Made by a program: the position numbers and the translations under genes
Shown: positions 22,344 to 37,600 of the stretch, one piece after another
How positions within the stretch are numbered: the stretch's first letter is position 1
How the letters are laid out: every line of letters starts with the position of its first letter
Source of the DNA: Ectobius pallidus
Lineage: Eukaryota > Arthropoda > Insecta > Blattodea > Ectobiidae
Direction: 5' to 3'
DNA length: 64,000 bases
NCBI GenBank assembly: GCA_964059195.1
Contig: CAXKWD010000015.1
Span: forward strand, 992,001-1,056,000
Notes under the pieces: model-generated
What the model was told of the DNA's origin: nothing
What the model saw: the letters and a program-made list of their open reading frames with translations, nothing else
Database searches by the model: none

Positions 22344-25300
22344 ATGACATTGCTAGGCAACAGTTTCGTATTTGGAGATGGCATTGCTAAGCTACAGTTT
22401 CTTGTTCAAGATGTCAATGCTAAGCAACAGTCAGGTGTTTTAAAAACATCATTGCTAAGCAACAGTTTCCGGTTTAGACTGGCATCGCTAGGCAACACTT
22501 TTGTGATAGAAAAATCTAATTGTTAGGCAGCCAAATTGTCTTTAAAAGTTACATTGCTAGGAAAAGGTACGACTTTGAAAAAGGCATTGAAAGGTAAAGG
22601 TTTTGTGTCAGAAATTGACATATCTCCGCAACAGTATCTTTTTTTAAAAGCTTTTAAAAGGTAGCAATATTATGATTAAAAATGACATTGCTAAGCAACA
22701 GATCTTTTTGATGACATTGCTAGGCAACAGTTTCCGGTTTAGACTGGCATGGCTAGGCAAAACTTTCGTGATAGAAAAATTACATTGTTAGGCAGCCAAA
22801 TAGTATTTAAAAATTACATTGCTAGGAAAAAGTTTCGTCTTTGAATAATGCATTGAAATGTAAAAGTTTGGTGTCTGAAATTGACATAGCTACGCAACAG
22901 TATATATTTTAAAAGTTTATAATAGGTAGCAATATTGTGTTTATAAATGACATTGCTAAGAAAAGTTATTTTATATGACATTGCTAGGCAACAGTTCCCG
23001 GTTTAAAATGGCATTGCCAGGCAACACTTTCGTGTTTTAAAACTCATTGCTAGGCAACAGTATTCTTTCTATTCAAGCAAAATTTACAACCCATGTTTTG
23101 CCATTAGCATTTCACCGATATTTTCATTGTATGTATTGATCATTGAGGGATTAAAAACTATTCCTTATAGATGACATTGCTAGGCAACAGTTTCGTATTT
23201 GGTGATGGCATTGCTAAGCTACAGTTCCTTGTTCAAAATGTCAATGCTAAGCAACAGTCAGGTGTTTTAAAAACTTCATTGCTAAGCAACAGTTTCCGGT
23301 TTAGACTGGCATCGCTAGGCAACACTTTTGTGATAGAAAAATCTAATTGTTAGGCAGCCAAATTGTCTTTAAAAGTTACATTGCTAGGAAAAGTTACGAC
23401 TTTGAAAAATGCATTGAAAGGTAAAGGATTTTTGGCAGAAATTGACATTGCTACGCAACAGTATCTGTTTTTAAAAGCTTTTAATAGGTAGCAATATTAT
23501 GTTTAAAAATGACATTGCTAAGCAACAGATCTTTTTGATGACATTGCTAGGCAACAGTTTCCGGTTTAGACTGGCATGGCTAGGCAAAACTTTCGTGATA
23601 GAAAAATTACATTGTTAGGCAGCCAAATTGTATTTAAAAATTACATTGCTAGGAAAATGTTTCACTTTGAAAAATGCATTGAAATGTAAAAGTTTTGTGT
23701 CTGAAATTGACATTGCTACGCAACAGTATATTTTTTTAAAAGTTTATAATATGTAGCAATATTGTGTTTATAAATGACATTGCTAAGAAAAGTTATTTTT
23801 TATGACATTGCTAGGCAACAGTTTCCGGTTTAAAATGGCATTGCTAGGCAACACTTTCGTGTTAAAACTCATTGCTAGGCAACAGTATTCTTTCTATTCA
23901 AGCAAAATTTACAACCCATGTTTTGCCATTAGCATTTCACCGATATTTTCATTGTATGTATTGATCATTGAGGGATTAAAAACTATTCCTTATAGATGAC
24001 ATTCCTAGGCAACAGTTTCGTATTTGGAGATGGCATTGCTAAGCTACAGTTTCTTGTTCAAAATGTCAATGCTAAGCAACAGTCAGGTGTTTTAAAAACT
24101 TCATTGCTAAGCAACAGTTTCCGGTTTAGACTGGCATCGCTAGGCAACACTTTTGTGATAGAAAAATTTAATTGTTGGCAGCCAAATTGTCTTTAAAAGT
24201 TACATTGCTAGGAAAAGTTACGACTTTGAAAAATGCATTGAAAGGTAAAGGTTTTTTGTCCGAAATTGACATTGCTACGCAACAGTATCTTTTTTTAAAA
24301 GCTTTTAATAGGTAGCAATATTATGTTTAAGAATGACATTGCTAAGCAACAGATCTTTTTGATGACCTTGCTAGGCAACAGTTTCCGGTTTAGACTGGCA
24401 TGGCTAGGCAAAACTTTCGTGATAGAAAAATTACATTGTTAGGCAGACAAATAGTATTTAAAAATTACATTGCTAGGAAAAAGTTTCGTCTTCGAATAAT
24501 GCATTGAAATGTAAAAGTTTGGTGTCTGAAATTGACATTGCTACGCAACAGGATATATTTTAAAAGTTTATAATAGGTAGCAATATTGTGTTTATAAATG
24601 ACATTGCTAAGAAAAGTTATTTTTTATGACATTGCTAGGCAACAGTTTCCGGTTTAAAATGGCATTGCTAGGCAACACTTTCGTGTTAAAACTCATTGCT
24701 AGGCAACAGTATTCTTTCTATTCAAGCAAAATTTACAACCCATGTTTTGCCATTAGCATTTCACCGATATTTTCATTGTATGTATTGATCATGGAGGCAA
24801 TAAAAACTATTCCTAATAGATGACATTGCTAGGCAACCGTTTCGTATTTGGAGATGGCATTGCTAAGCTACAGTTTCTTGTTCAAAATGTCAATGCTAAG
24901 CAACAGTCAGGTGTTTTAAAAACTTCATTGCTAAGCAACAGTTTCCGGTTTAGACTGGCATCGCTAGGCAACACTTTTGTGATAGAAAAAATTTAATTGT
25001 TGGCAGCCAAATAGTCTTTAAAAGTTACATTGCTAGGAAAAGTTACGACTTTGAAAAATGCATTGAAAGGTAAAGGTTTTTTGTCCGAAATTGACATTGC
25101 TACGCAACAGTATCTTTTTTTAAAAGCTTTTAATAGGTAGCAATATTATGTTTAAGAATGACATTGCTAAGCAACAGATCTTTTTGATGACTTTGCTAGG
25201 CAACAGTTTCCGGTTTAGACTGGCATGGCTAGGCAAAACTTTCGTGATAGAAAAATTACATTGTTAGGCAGCCAAATTGTATTTAAAAGTTACATTGCTA

Positions 25301-26440
25301 GGAAAAGTTACGACTTTGAAAAATGCATTGAAATGTAAAAGTTTTGTGTCTGAAATTGACATTGCTACGCAACAGTATATTTTTTTAAAAGTTTATATTA
25401 GGTAGCAATATTGTGTTTAAAAATGACATTGCTAAGCAACAGTTCTTTTTCACGACATTGCTAGGCAACAGTTCCCGGTTTAAAATGGCATTGCCAGGCA
25501 ACACTTTCGTGTTTTAAAACTCATTGCTAGGCAACAGTATTCTTTCTATTCAAGCAAAATTTACAACCCATGTTTTGCCATTAGCATTTCACCGATATTT
25601 TCATTGTATGTATTGATCATTGAGGGATTAAAAACTATTCCTTATAGATGACATTGCTAGGCAACAGTTTCGTATTTGGAGATGGCATTGCTAAGCTACA
25701 GTTCCTTGTTCAAAATGTCAATGCTAAGCAACAGTCAGGTGTTTTAAAAACTTCATTGCTAAGCAACAGTTTCCGGTTTAGACTGGCATCGCTAGGCAAC
25801 ACTTTTGTGATAGAAAAATCTAATTGTTAGGCAGCCAAATTGTCTTTAAAAGTTACATTGCTAGGAAAAGTTACGACTTTGAAAAATGCATTGAAAGGTA
25901 AAGGATTTTTGGCAGAAATTGACATTGCTACGCAACAGTATCTGTTTTTAAAAGCTTTTAATAGGTAGCAATATTATGTTTAAAAATGACATTGCTAAGC
26001 AACAGATCTTTTTGATGACATTGCTAGGCAACAGTTTCCGGTTTAGACTGGCATGGCTAGGCAAAACTTTCGTGATAGAAAAATTACATTGTTAGGCAGC
26101 CAAATTGTATTTAAAAATTACATTGCTAGGAAAAAGTTTCACTTTGAAAAATGCATTGAAATGTAAAAGTTTTGTGTCTGAAATTGACATTGCTACGCAA
26201 CAGTATATTTTTTTAAAAGTTTATAATATGTAGCAATATTGTGTTTATAAATGACATTGCTAAGAAAAGTTATTTTTTATGACATTGCTAGGCAACAGTT
26301 TCCGGTTTAAAATGGCATTGCTAGGCAACACTTTCGTGTTAAAACTCATTGCTAGGCAACAGTATTCTTTCTATTCAAGCAAAATTTACAACCCATGTTT
26401 TGCCATTAGCATTTCACCGATATTTTCATTGTATGTATTG
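22344..26440 (+). repeat. Five mixed-class units left of the super-repeat
   Basis: Units start at 22344, 23171, 23996, 24820 and 25648. Unit 22344 carries GAAAAGGTACG and AAAAAGGCATTG, shared with 27301, 35557 and 52055. The spacer end before 24820 has two private changes (GAGGCAATAAAA and TTCCTAATAG). The units belong to the same families as those to the right, but in an order that does not follow the 10-unit period. Confidence 0.68.
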
Positions 26441-29400
26441 ATCATGGAGGGATTAAAAACTATTCCTTATAGATGACATTGCTAGGCAACAGTTTCGTAT
26501 TTGGAGATGGCATTGCTAAGCTACAGTTTCTTGTTCAAAATGTCAATGCTAAGCAACAGTCAGGTGTTTTAAAAACTTCATTGCTAAGCAACAGTTTCCG
26601 GTTTAGACTGGCATCGCTAGGCAACACTTTTGTGATAGAAAAAATTTAATTGTTGGCAGCCAAATTGTCTTTAAAAGTTACATTGCTAGGAAAAGTTACG
26701 ACTTTGAAAAATGCATTGAAAGATAAAGGTTTTTTGTCCGAAATTGACATTGCTACGCAACAGTATCTTTTTTTAAAAGCTTTTAATAGGTAGCAATATT
26801 ATGTTTAAGAATGACATTGCTAAGCAACAGATCTTTTTGATGACTTTGCTAGGCAACAGTTTCCGGTTTAGACTGGCATGGCTAGGCAAAACTTTCGTGA
26901 TAGAAAAATTACATTGTTAGGCAGCCAAATTGTATTTAAAAATTACATTGCTAGGAAAAAGTTTCACTTTGAAAAATGCATTGAAATGTAAAAGTTTTGT
27001 GTCTGAAATTGACATTGCTACGCAACAGTATGATTTTTTAAAAGTTTATAATAGGTAGCAATATTGTGTTTAAAAATGACATTGCTAAGCAACAGTTCTT
27101 TTTGACGACATTGCTAGGCAACAGTTCCCGGTTTAAAATGGCATTGCTAGGCAACACTTTCGTGTTTTAAAACTCATTGCTAGGCAACAGTATTCTTTCT
27201 GTTCAAGCAAAATTTACAACCCATGTTTTGCCATTAGCATTTCACCGATATTTTCAGTGTATGTATTGATCATTGAGGGATTAAAAACTATTCCTTATAG
27301 ATGACATTGCTAGGCAACAGTTTCGTATTTGGAGATGGCATTGCTAAGCTACAGTTTCTTGTTCAAGATGTCAATGCTAAGCAACAGTCAGGTGTTTTAA
27401 AAACATCATTGCTAAGCAACAGTTTCCGGTTTAGACTGGCATCGCTAGGCAACACTTTTGTGATAGAAAAATCTAATTGTTAGGCAGCCAAATTGTCTTT
27501 AAAAGTTACATTGCTAGGAAAAGGTACGACTTTGAAAAAGGCATTGAAAGGTAAAGGTTTTGTGTCAGAAATTGACATATCTCCGCAACAGTATCTTTTT
27601 TTAAAAGCTTTTAAAAGGTAGCAATATTATGATTAAAAATGACATTGCTAAGCAACAGATCTTTTTGATGACATTGCTAGGCAACAGTTTCCGGTTTAGA
27701 CTGGCATGGCTAGGCAAAACTTTCGTGATAGAAAAATTACATTGTTAGGCAGCCAAATAGTATTTAAAAATTACATTGCTAGGAAAAAGTTTCGTCTTTG
27801 AATAATGCATTGAAATGTAAAAGTTTGGTGTCTGAAATTGACATAGCTACGCAACAGTATATATTTTAAAAGTTTATAATAGGTAGCAATATTGTGTTTA
27901 TAAATGACATTGCTAAGAAAAGTTATTTTATATGACATTGCTAGGCAACAGTTTCCGGTTTAAAATGGCATTGCTAGGCAACACTTTCGTGTTAAAACTC
28001 ATTGCTAGGCAACAGTATTCTTTCTATTCAAGCAAAATGTACAACCCATGTTTTGCCATTAGCATTTCACCGATATTTTCATTGTATGTATTGATCATTG
28101 AGGGATTAAAAACTATTCCTTATAGATGACATTCCTAGGCAACAGTTTCGTATTTGGAGATGGCATTGCTAAGCTACAGTTTCTTGTTCAAAATGTCAAT
28201 GCTAAGCAACAGTCAGGTGTTTTAAAAACTTCATTGCTAAGCAACAGTTTCCGGTTTAGACTGGCATCGCTAGGCAACACTTTTGTGATAGAAAAATTTA
28301 ATTGTTGGCAGCCAAATTGTCTTTAAAAGTTACATTGCTAGGAAAAGTTACGACTTTGAAAAATGCATTGAAAGGTAAAGGTTTTTTGACCGAAATTGAC
28401 ATTGCTACGCAACAGTATCTTTTTTTAAAAGCTTTTAATAGGTAGCAATATTATGTTTAAGAATGACATTGCTAAGCAACAGATCTTTTTGATGACTTTG
28501 CTAGGCAACAGTTTCCGGTTTAGACAGGCATGGCTAGGCAAAACTTTCGTGATAGAAAAATTACATTGTTAGGCAGCCAAATTGTATTTAAAAATTACAT
28601 TGCTAGGAAAATGTTTCACTTTGAAAAATGCATTGAAATGTAAAAGTTTTGTGTCTGAAATTGACATTGCTACGCAACAGTATATTTTTTTAAAAGTTTA
28701 TAATATGTAGCAATATTGTGTTTATAAATGACATTGCTAAGAAAAGTTATTTTTTATGACATTGCTAGGCAACAGTTTCCGGTTTAAAATGGCATTGCTA
28801 GGCAACACTTTCGTGTTAAAACTCATTGCTAGGCAACAGTATTCTTTCTATTCAAGCAACATTTACAACCCATGTTTTGCCATTAGCATTTCACCGATAT
28901 TTTCATTGTATGTATTGATCATTGAGGGATTAAAAACTATTCCTTATAGATGACATTCCTAGGCAACAGTTTCGTATTTGGAGATGGCATTGCTAAGCTA
29001 CAGTTTCTTGTTCAAAATGTCAATGCTAAGCAACAGTCAGGTGTTTTAAAAACTTCATTGCTAAGCAACAGTTTCCGGTTTAGACTGGCATCGCTAGGCA
29101 ACACTTTTGTGATAGAAAAATTTAATTGTTGGCAGCCAAATTGTCTTTAAAAGTTACATTGCTAGGAAAAGTTACGACTTTGAAAAATGCATTGAAAGGT
29201 AAAGGTTTTTTGTCCGAAATTGACATTGCTACGCAACAGTATCTTTTTTAAAAGCTTTTAATAGGTAGCAATATTATGTTTAAGAATGACATTGCTAAGC
29301 AACAGATCTTTTTGATGACCTTGCTAGGCAACAGTTTCCGGTTTAGACTGGCATGGCTAGGCAAAACTTTCGTGATAGAAAAATTACATTGTTAGGCAGA

Positions 29401-32400
29401 CAAATAGTATTTAAAAATTACATTGCTAGGAAAAAGTTTCGTCTTCGAATAATGCATTGAAATGTAAAAGTTTGGTGTCTGAAATTGACATTGCTACGCA
29501 ACAGGATATATTTTAAAAGTTTATAATAGGTAGCAATATTGTGTTTATAAATGACATTGCTAAGAAAAGTTATTTTTTATGACATTGCTAGGCAACAGTT
29601 TCCGGTTTAAAATGGCATTGCTAGGCAACACTTTCGTGTTAAAACTCATTGCTAGGCAACAGTATTCTTTCTATTCAAGCAAAATTTACAACCCATGTTT
29701 TGCCATTAGCATTTCACCGATATTTTCATTGTATGTATTGATCATGGAGGCATTAAAAACTATTCCTTATAGATGACATTGCTAGGCAACCGTTTCGTAT
29801 TTGGAGATGGCATTGCTAAGCTACAGTTTCTTGTTCAAAATGTCAATGCTAAGCAACAGTCAGGTGTTTTAAAAACTTCATTGCTAAGCAACAGTTTCCG
29901 GTTTAGACTGGCATCGCTAGGCAACACTTTTGTGATAGAAAAAATTTAATTGTTGGCAGCCAAATTGTCTTTAAAAGTTACATTGCTAGGAAAAGTTACG
30001 ACTTTGAAAAATGCATTGAAAGGTAAAGGTTTTTTGTCCGAAATTGACATTGCTACGCAACAGTATCTTTTTTTAAAAGCTTTTAATAGGTAGCAATATT
30101 ATGTTTAAGAATGACATTGCTAAGCAACAGATCTTTTTGATGACTTTGCTAGGCAACAGTTTCCGGTTTAGACTGGCATGGCTAGGCAAAACTTTCGTGA
30201 TAGAAAAATTACATTGTTAGGCAGCCAAATTGTATTTAAAAGTTACATTGCTAGGAAAAGTTACGACTTTGAAAAATGCATTGAAATGTAAAAGTTTTGT
30301 GTCTGAAATTGACATTGCTACGCAACAGTATATTTTTTTAAAAGTTTATATTAGGTAGCAATATTGTGTTTAAAAATGACATTGCTAAGCAACAGTTCTT
30401 TTTCACGACATTGCTAGGCAACAGTTCCCGGTTTAAAATGGCATTGCCAGGCAACACTTTCGTGTTTTAAAACTCATTGCTAGGCAACAGTATTCTTTCT
30501 ATTCAAGCAAAATTTACAACCCATGTTTTGCCATTAGCATTTCACCGATATTTTCATTGTATGTATTGATCATTGAGGGATTAAAAACTATTCCTTATAG
30601 ATGACATTGCTAGGCAACAGTTTCGTATTTGGAGATGGCATTGCTAAGCTACAGTTCCTTGTTCAAAATGTCAATGCTAAGCAACAGTCAGGTGTTTTAA
30701 AAACTTCATTGCTAAGCAACAGTTTCCGTTTTAGACTGGCATCGCTAGGCAACACTTTTGTGATAGAAAAATCTAATTGTTAGGCAGCCAAATTGTCTTT
30801 AAAAGTTACATTGCTAGGAAAAGTTACGACTTTGAAAAATGCATTGAAAGGTAAAGGATTTTTGGCAGAAATTGACATTGCTACGCAACAGTATCTGTTT
30901 TTAAAAGCTTTTAATAGGTAGCAATATTATGTTTAAAAATGACATTGCTAAGCAACAGATCTTTTTGATGACATTGCTAGGCAACAGTTTCCGGTTTAGA
31001 CTGGCATGGCTAGGCAAAACTTTCGTGATAGAAAAATTACATTGTTAGGCAGCCAAATTGTATTTAAAAATTACATTGCTAGGAAAAAGTTTCACTTTGA
31101 AAAATGCATTGAAATGTAAAAGTTTTGTGTCTGAAATTGACATTGCTACGCAACAGTATATTTTTTTAAAAGTTTATAATATGTAGCAATATTGTGTTTA
31201 TAAATGACATTGCTAAGAAAAGTTATTTTTTATGACATTGCTAGGCAACAGTTTCCGGTTTAAAATGGCATTGCTAGGCAACACTTTCGTGTTAAAACTC
31301 ATTGCTAGGCAACAGTATTCTTTCTATTCAAGCAAAATGTACAACCCATGTTTTGCCATTAGCATTTCACCGATATTTTCATTGTATGTATTGATCATTG
31401 AGGGATTAAAAACTATTCCTTATAGATGACATTGCTAGGCAACTGTTTCGTATTTGGAGATGGCATTGCTAAGCTACAGTTTCTTGTTCAAAATGTCAAT
31501 GCTAAGCAACAGTCAGGTGTTTTAAAAACTTCATTGCTAAGCAACAGTTTCCGGTTTAGACTGGCATCGCTAGGCAACACTTTTGTGATAGAAAAATTTA
31601 AATGTTGGCAGCCAAATTGTCTTTAAAAGTTACATTGCTAGGAAAAGTTACGACTTTGAAAAATGCATTGAAAGGTAAAGGTTTTTTGTCCGAAATTGAC
31701 ATTGCTACGCAACAGTATCTTTTTTTAAAAGCTTTTAATAGGTAGCAATATTATGTTTAAGAATGACATTGCTAAGCAACAGATCTTTTTGATGACCTTG
31801 CTAGGCAACAGTTTCCGGTTTAGACTGGCATGGCTAGGCAAAACTTTCGTGATAGAAAAATTACATTGTTAGGCAGACAAATAGTATTTAAAAATTACAT
31901 TGCTAGGAAAAAGTTTCGTCTTCGAATAATGCATTGAAATGTAAAAGTTTGGTGTCTGAAATTGACATTGCTACGCAACAGGATATATTTTAAAAGTTTA
32001 TAATAGGTAGCAATATTGTGTTTATAAATGACATTGCTAAGAAAAGTTATTTTTTATGACATTGCTAGGCAACAGTTTCCGGTTTAAAATGGCATTGCTA
32101 GGCAACACTTTCGTGTTAAAACTCATTGCTAGGCAACAGTATTCTTTCTATTCAAGCAAAATTTACAACCCATGTTTTGCCATTAGCATTTCACCGATAT
32201 TTTCATTGTATGTATTGATCATGGAGGCATTAAAAACTATTCCTTATAGATGACATTGCTAGGCAACCGTTTCGTATTTGGAGATGGCATTGCTAAGCTA
32301 CAGTTTCTTGTTCAAAATGTCAATGCTAAGCAACAGTCAGGTGTTTTAAAAACTTCATTGCTAAGCAACAGTTTCCGGTTTAGACTGGCATCGCTAGGCA

Positions 32401-34650
32401 ACACTTTTGTGATAGAAAAAATTTAATTGTTGGCAGCCAAATTGTCTTTAAAAGTTACATTGCTAGGAAAAGTTACGACTTTGAAAAATGCATTGAAAGG
32501 TAAAGGTTTTTTGTCCGAAATTGACATTGCTACGCAACAGTATCTTTTTTTAAAAGCTTTTAATAGGTAGCAATATTATGTTTAAGAATGACATTGCTAA
32601 GCAACAGATCTTTTTGATGACTTTGCTAGGCAACAGTTTCCGGTTTAGACTGGCATGGCTAGGCAAAACTTTCGTGATAGAAAAATTACATTGTTAGGCA
32701 GCCAAATTGTATTTCAAAATTACATTGCTAGGAAAAAGTTTCACTTTGAAAAATGCATTGAAATGTAAAAGTTTTGTGTCTGAAATTGACATTGCTACGC
32801 AACAGTATATTTTTTTAAAAGTTTATAATAGGTAGCAATATTGTGTTTAAAAATGACATTGCTAAGCAACAGTTCTTTTTGACGACATTGCTAGGCAACA
32901 GTTCCCGGTTTAAAATGGCATTGCTAGGCAACACTTTCGTGTTTTAAAACTCATTGCTAGGCAACAGTATTCTTTCTGTTCAAGCAAAATTTACAACCCA
33001 TGTTTTGCCATTAGCATTTCACCGATATTTTCAGTGTATGTATTGATATTGAGGGATTAAAAACTATTCCTTATAGATGACATTGCTAGGCAACAGTTTC
33101 GTATTTGGAGATGGCATTGCTAAGCTACAGTTTCTTGTTCAAGATGTCAATGCTAAGCAACAGTCAGGTGTTTTAAAAACATCATTGCTAAGCAACAGTT
33201 TCCGGTTTAGACTGGCATCGCTAGGCAACACTTTTGTGATAGAAAAATCTAATTGTTAGGCAGCCAAATTGTCTTTAAATGTTACATTGCTAGGAAAAGT
33301 TACGACTTTGAAAAATGCATTGAAAGGTAAAGGTTTTGTGTCAGAAATTGACATATCTCCGCAACAGTATCTTTTTTTAAAAGCTTTTAATAGGTAGCAA
33401 TATTATGATTAAAAATGACATTGCTAAGCAACAGATCTTTTTGATGACATTGCTAGGCAACAGATTCCGGTTTAGACTGGCATGGCTAGGCAAAACTTTC
33501 GTGATAGAAAAATTACATTGTTAGGCAGCCAAATAGTATTTAAAAATTACATTGCTAGGAAAAAGTTTCGTCTTTGAATAATGCATTGAAATGTAAAAAT
33601 TTGGTGTCTGAAATTGACATAGCTACGCAACAGTATATATTTTAAAAGTTTATAATAGGTAGCAATATTGTGTTTATAAATGACATTGCTAAGAAAAGTT
33701 ATTTTATATGACATTGCTAGGCAACAGTTTCCGGTTTAAAATGGCATTGCTAGGCAACACTTTCGTGTTAAAACTCATTGCTAGGCAACAGTATTCTTTC
33801 TATTCAAGCAAAATGTACAACCCATGTTTTGCCATTAGCATTTCACCGATATTTTCATTGTATGTATTGATCATTGAGGGATTAAAAACTATTCCTTATA
33901 GATGACATTCCTAGGCAACAGTTTCGTATTTGGAGATGGCATTGCTAAGCTACAGTTTCTTGTTCAAAATGTCAATGCTAAGCAACAGTCAGGTGTTTTA
34001 AAAACTTCATTGCTAAGCAACAGTTTCCGGTTTAGACTGGCATCGCTAGGCAACACTTTTGTGATAGAAAAATTTAATTGTTGGCAGCCAAATTGTCTTT
34101 AAAAGATACATTGCTAGGAAAAGTTACGACTTTGAAAAATGCATTGAAAGGTAAAGGTTTCTTGACCGAAATTGACATTGCTACGCAACAGTATCTTTTT
34201 TTAAAAGCTTTTAATAGGTAGCAATATTATGTTTAAGAATGACATTGCTAAGCAACAGATCTTTTTGATGACTTTGCTAGGCAACAGTTTCCGGTTTAGA
34301 CTGGCATTTCTAGGCAAAACGTTCGTGATAGAAAAATTACATTGTTAGGCAGCCAAATTGTATTTAAAAGTTACATTGCTAGGAAAAGTTACGACTTTGA
34401 AAAATGCATTGAAATGTAAAAGTTTTGTGTCTGAAATTGACATTGCTACGCAACAGTATATTTTTTTAAAAGTTTGTATTAGGTAGCAATATTGTGTTTA
34501 AAAATGACATTGCTAAGCAACAGTTCTTTTTGACGACATTGCTAGGCAACAGTTCCCGGTTTAAAATGGCATTGCCAGGCAACACTTTCGTGTTTTAAAA
34601 CTCATTGCTAGGCAACAGTATTCTTTCTATTCAAGCAAAATTTACAACCC
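26440..34650 (+). repeat. 10-unit super-repeat, first copy (~8.26 kb)
   Basis: Units start at 26473, 27301, 28126, 28950, 29773, 30601, 31426, 32250, 33077 and 33902. Lengths from 27301 to 35557 run 825, 824, 823, 828, 825, 824, 827, 825, 827, 828. The next copy has the same succession of lengths and variants at an offset of 8255-8256 bp. A few private differences are visible: AGATAAAGG near 26722, TTCCGTTTT near 30727, TTTCAAAATT near 32714 and GTAAAAATTTGG near 33592. The tandem junction lies at about 34.60-34.70 kb. Confidence 0.88.
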
Positions 34651-37600
34651 ATGTTTTGCCATTAGCATTTCACCGATATTTTCATTGTATGTATTGATCA
34701 TGGAGGGATTAAAAACTATTCCTTATAGATGACATTGCTAGGCAACAGTTTCGTATTTGGAGATGGCATTGCTAAGCTACAGTTTCTTGTTCAAAATGTC
34801 AATGCTAAGCAACAGTCAGGTGTTTTAAAAACTTCATTGCTAAGCAACAGTTTCCGGTTTAGACTGGCATCGCTAGGCAACACTTTTGTGATAGAAAAAA
34901 TTTAATTGTTGGCAGCCAAATTGTCTTTAAAAGTTACATTGCTAGGAAAAGTTACGACTTTGAAAAATGCATTGAAAGGTAAAGGTTTTTTGTCCGAAAT
35001 TGACATTGCTACGCAACAGTATCTTTTTTTAAAAGCTTTTAATAGGTAGCAATATTATGTTTAAGAATGACATTGCTAAGCAACAGATCTTTTTGATGAC
35101 TTTGCTAGGCAACAGTTTCCGGTTTAGACTGGCATGGCTAGGCAAAACTTTCGTGATAGAAAAATTACATTGTTAGGCAGCCAAATTGTATTTAAAAATT
35201 ACATTGCTAGGAAAAAGTTTCACTTTGAAAAATGCATTGAAATGTAAAAGTTTTGTGTCTGAAATTGACATTGCTACGCAACAGTATGATTTTTTAAAAG
35301 TTTATAATAGGTAGCAATATTGTGTTTAAAAATGACATTGCTAAGCAACAGTTCTTTTTGACGACATTGCTAGGCAACAGTTCCCGGTTTAAAATGGCAT
35401 TGCTAGGCAACACTTTCGTGTTTTAAAACTCATTGCTAGGCAACAGTATTCTTTCTGTTCAAGCAAAATTTACAACCCATGTTTTGCCATTAGCATTTCA
35501 CCGATATTTTCAGTGTATGTATTGATCATTGAGGGATTAAAAACTATTCCTTATAGATGACATTGCTAGGCAACAGTTTCGTATTTGGAGATGGCATTGC
35601 TAAGCTACAGTTTCTTGTTCAAGATGTCAATGCTAAGCAACAGTCAGGTGTTTTAAAAACATCATTGCTAAGCAACAGTTTCCGGTTTAGACTGGCATCG
35701 CTAGGCAACACTTTTGTGATAGAAAAATCTAATTGTTAGGCAGCCAAATTGTCTTTAAAAGTTACATTGCTAGGAAAAGGTACGACTTTGAAAAAGGCAT
35801 TGAAAGGTAAAGGTTTTGTGTCAGAAATTGACATATCTCCGCAACAGTATCTTTTTTTAAAAGCTTTTAAAAGGTAGCAATATTATGATTAAAAATGACA
35901 TTGCTAAGCAACAGATCTTTTTGATGACATTGCTAGGCAACAGTTTCCGGTTTAGACTGGCATGGCTAGGCAAAACTTTCGTGATAGAAAAATTACATTG
36001 TTAGGCAGCCAAATAGTATTTAAAAATTACATTGCTAGGAAAAAGTTTCGTCTTTGAATAATGCATTGAAATGTAAAAGTTTGGTGTCTGAAATTGACAT
36101 AGCTACGCAACAGTATATATTTTAAAAGTTTATAATAGGTAGCAATATTGTGTTTATAAATGACATTGCTAAGAAAAGTTATTTTATATGACATTGCTAG
36201 GCAACAGTTTCCGGTTTAAAATGGCATTGCTAGGCAACACTTTCGTGTTAAAACTCATTGCTAGGCAACAGTATTCTTTCTATTCAAGCAAAATGTACAA
36301 CCCATGTTTTGCCATTAGCATTTCACCGATATTTTCATTGTATGTATTGATCATTGAGGGATTAAAAACTATTCCTTATAGATGACATTCCTAGGCAACA
36401 GTTTCGTATTTGGAGATGGCATTGCTAAGCTACAGTTTCTTGTTCAAAATGTCAATGCTAAGCAACAGTCAGGTGTTTTAAAAACTTCATTGCTAAGCAA
36501 CAGTTTCCGGTTTAGACTGGCATCGCTAGGCAACACTTTTGTGATAGAAAAATTTAATTGTTGGCAGCCAAATTGTCTTTAAAAGTTACATTGCTAGGAA
36601 AAGTTACGACTTTGAAAAATGCATTGAAAGGTAAAGGTTTTTTGACCGAAATTGACATTGCTACGCAACAGTATCTTTTTTTAAAAGCTTTTAATAGGTA
36701 GCAATATTATGTTTAAGAATGACATTGCTAAGCAACAGATCTTTTTGATGACTTTGCTAGGCAACAGTTTCCGGTTTAGACAGGCATGGCTAGGCAAAAC
36801 TTTCGTGATAGAAAAATTACATTGTTAGGCAGCCAAATTGTATTTAAAAATTACATTGCTAGGAAAATGTTTCACTTTGAAAAATGCATTGAAATGTAAA
36901 AGTTTTGTGTCTGAAATTGACATTGCTACGCAACAGTATATTTTTTTAAAAGTTTATAATATGTAGCAATATTGTGTTTATAAATGACATTGCTAAGAAA
37001 AGTTATTTTTTATGACATTGCTAGGCAACAGTTTCCGGTTTAAAATGGCATTGCTAGGCAACACTTTCGTGTTAAAACTCATTGCTAGGCAACAGTATTC
37101 TTTCTATTCAAGCAACATTTACAACCCATGTTTTGCCATTAGCATTTCACCGATATTTTCATTGTATGTATTGATCATTGAGGGATTAAAAACTATTCCT
37201 TATAGATGACATTCCTAGGCAACAGTTTCGTATTTGGAGATGGCATTGCTAAGCTACAGTTTCTTGTTCAAAATGTCAATGCTAAGCAACAGTCAGGTGT
37301 TTTAAAAACTTCATTGCTAAGCAACAGTTTCCGGTTTAGACTGGCATCGCTAGGCAACACTTTTGTGATAGAAAAATTTAATTGTTGGCAGCCAAATTGT
37401 CTTTAAAAGTTACATTGCTAGGAAAAGTTACGACTTTGAAAAATGCATTGAAAGGTAAAGGTTTTTTGTCCGAAATTGACATTGCTACGCAACAGTATCT
37501 TTTTTAAAAGCTTTTAATAGGTAGCAATATTATGTTTAAGAATGACATTGCTAAGCAACAGATCTTTTTGATGACCTTGCTAGGCAACAGTTTCCGGTTT

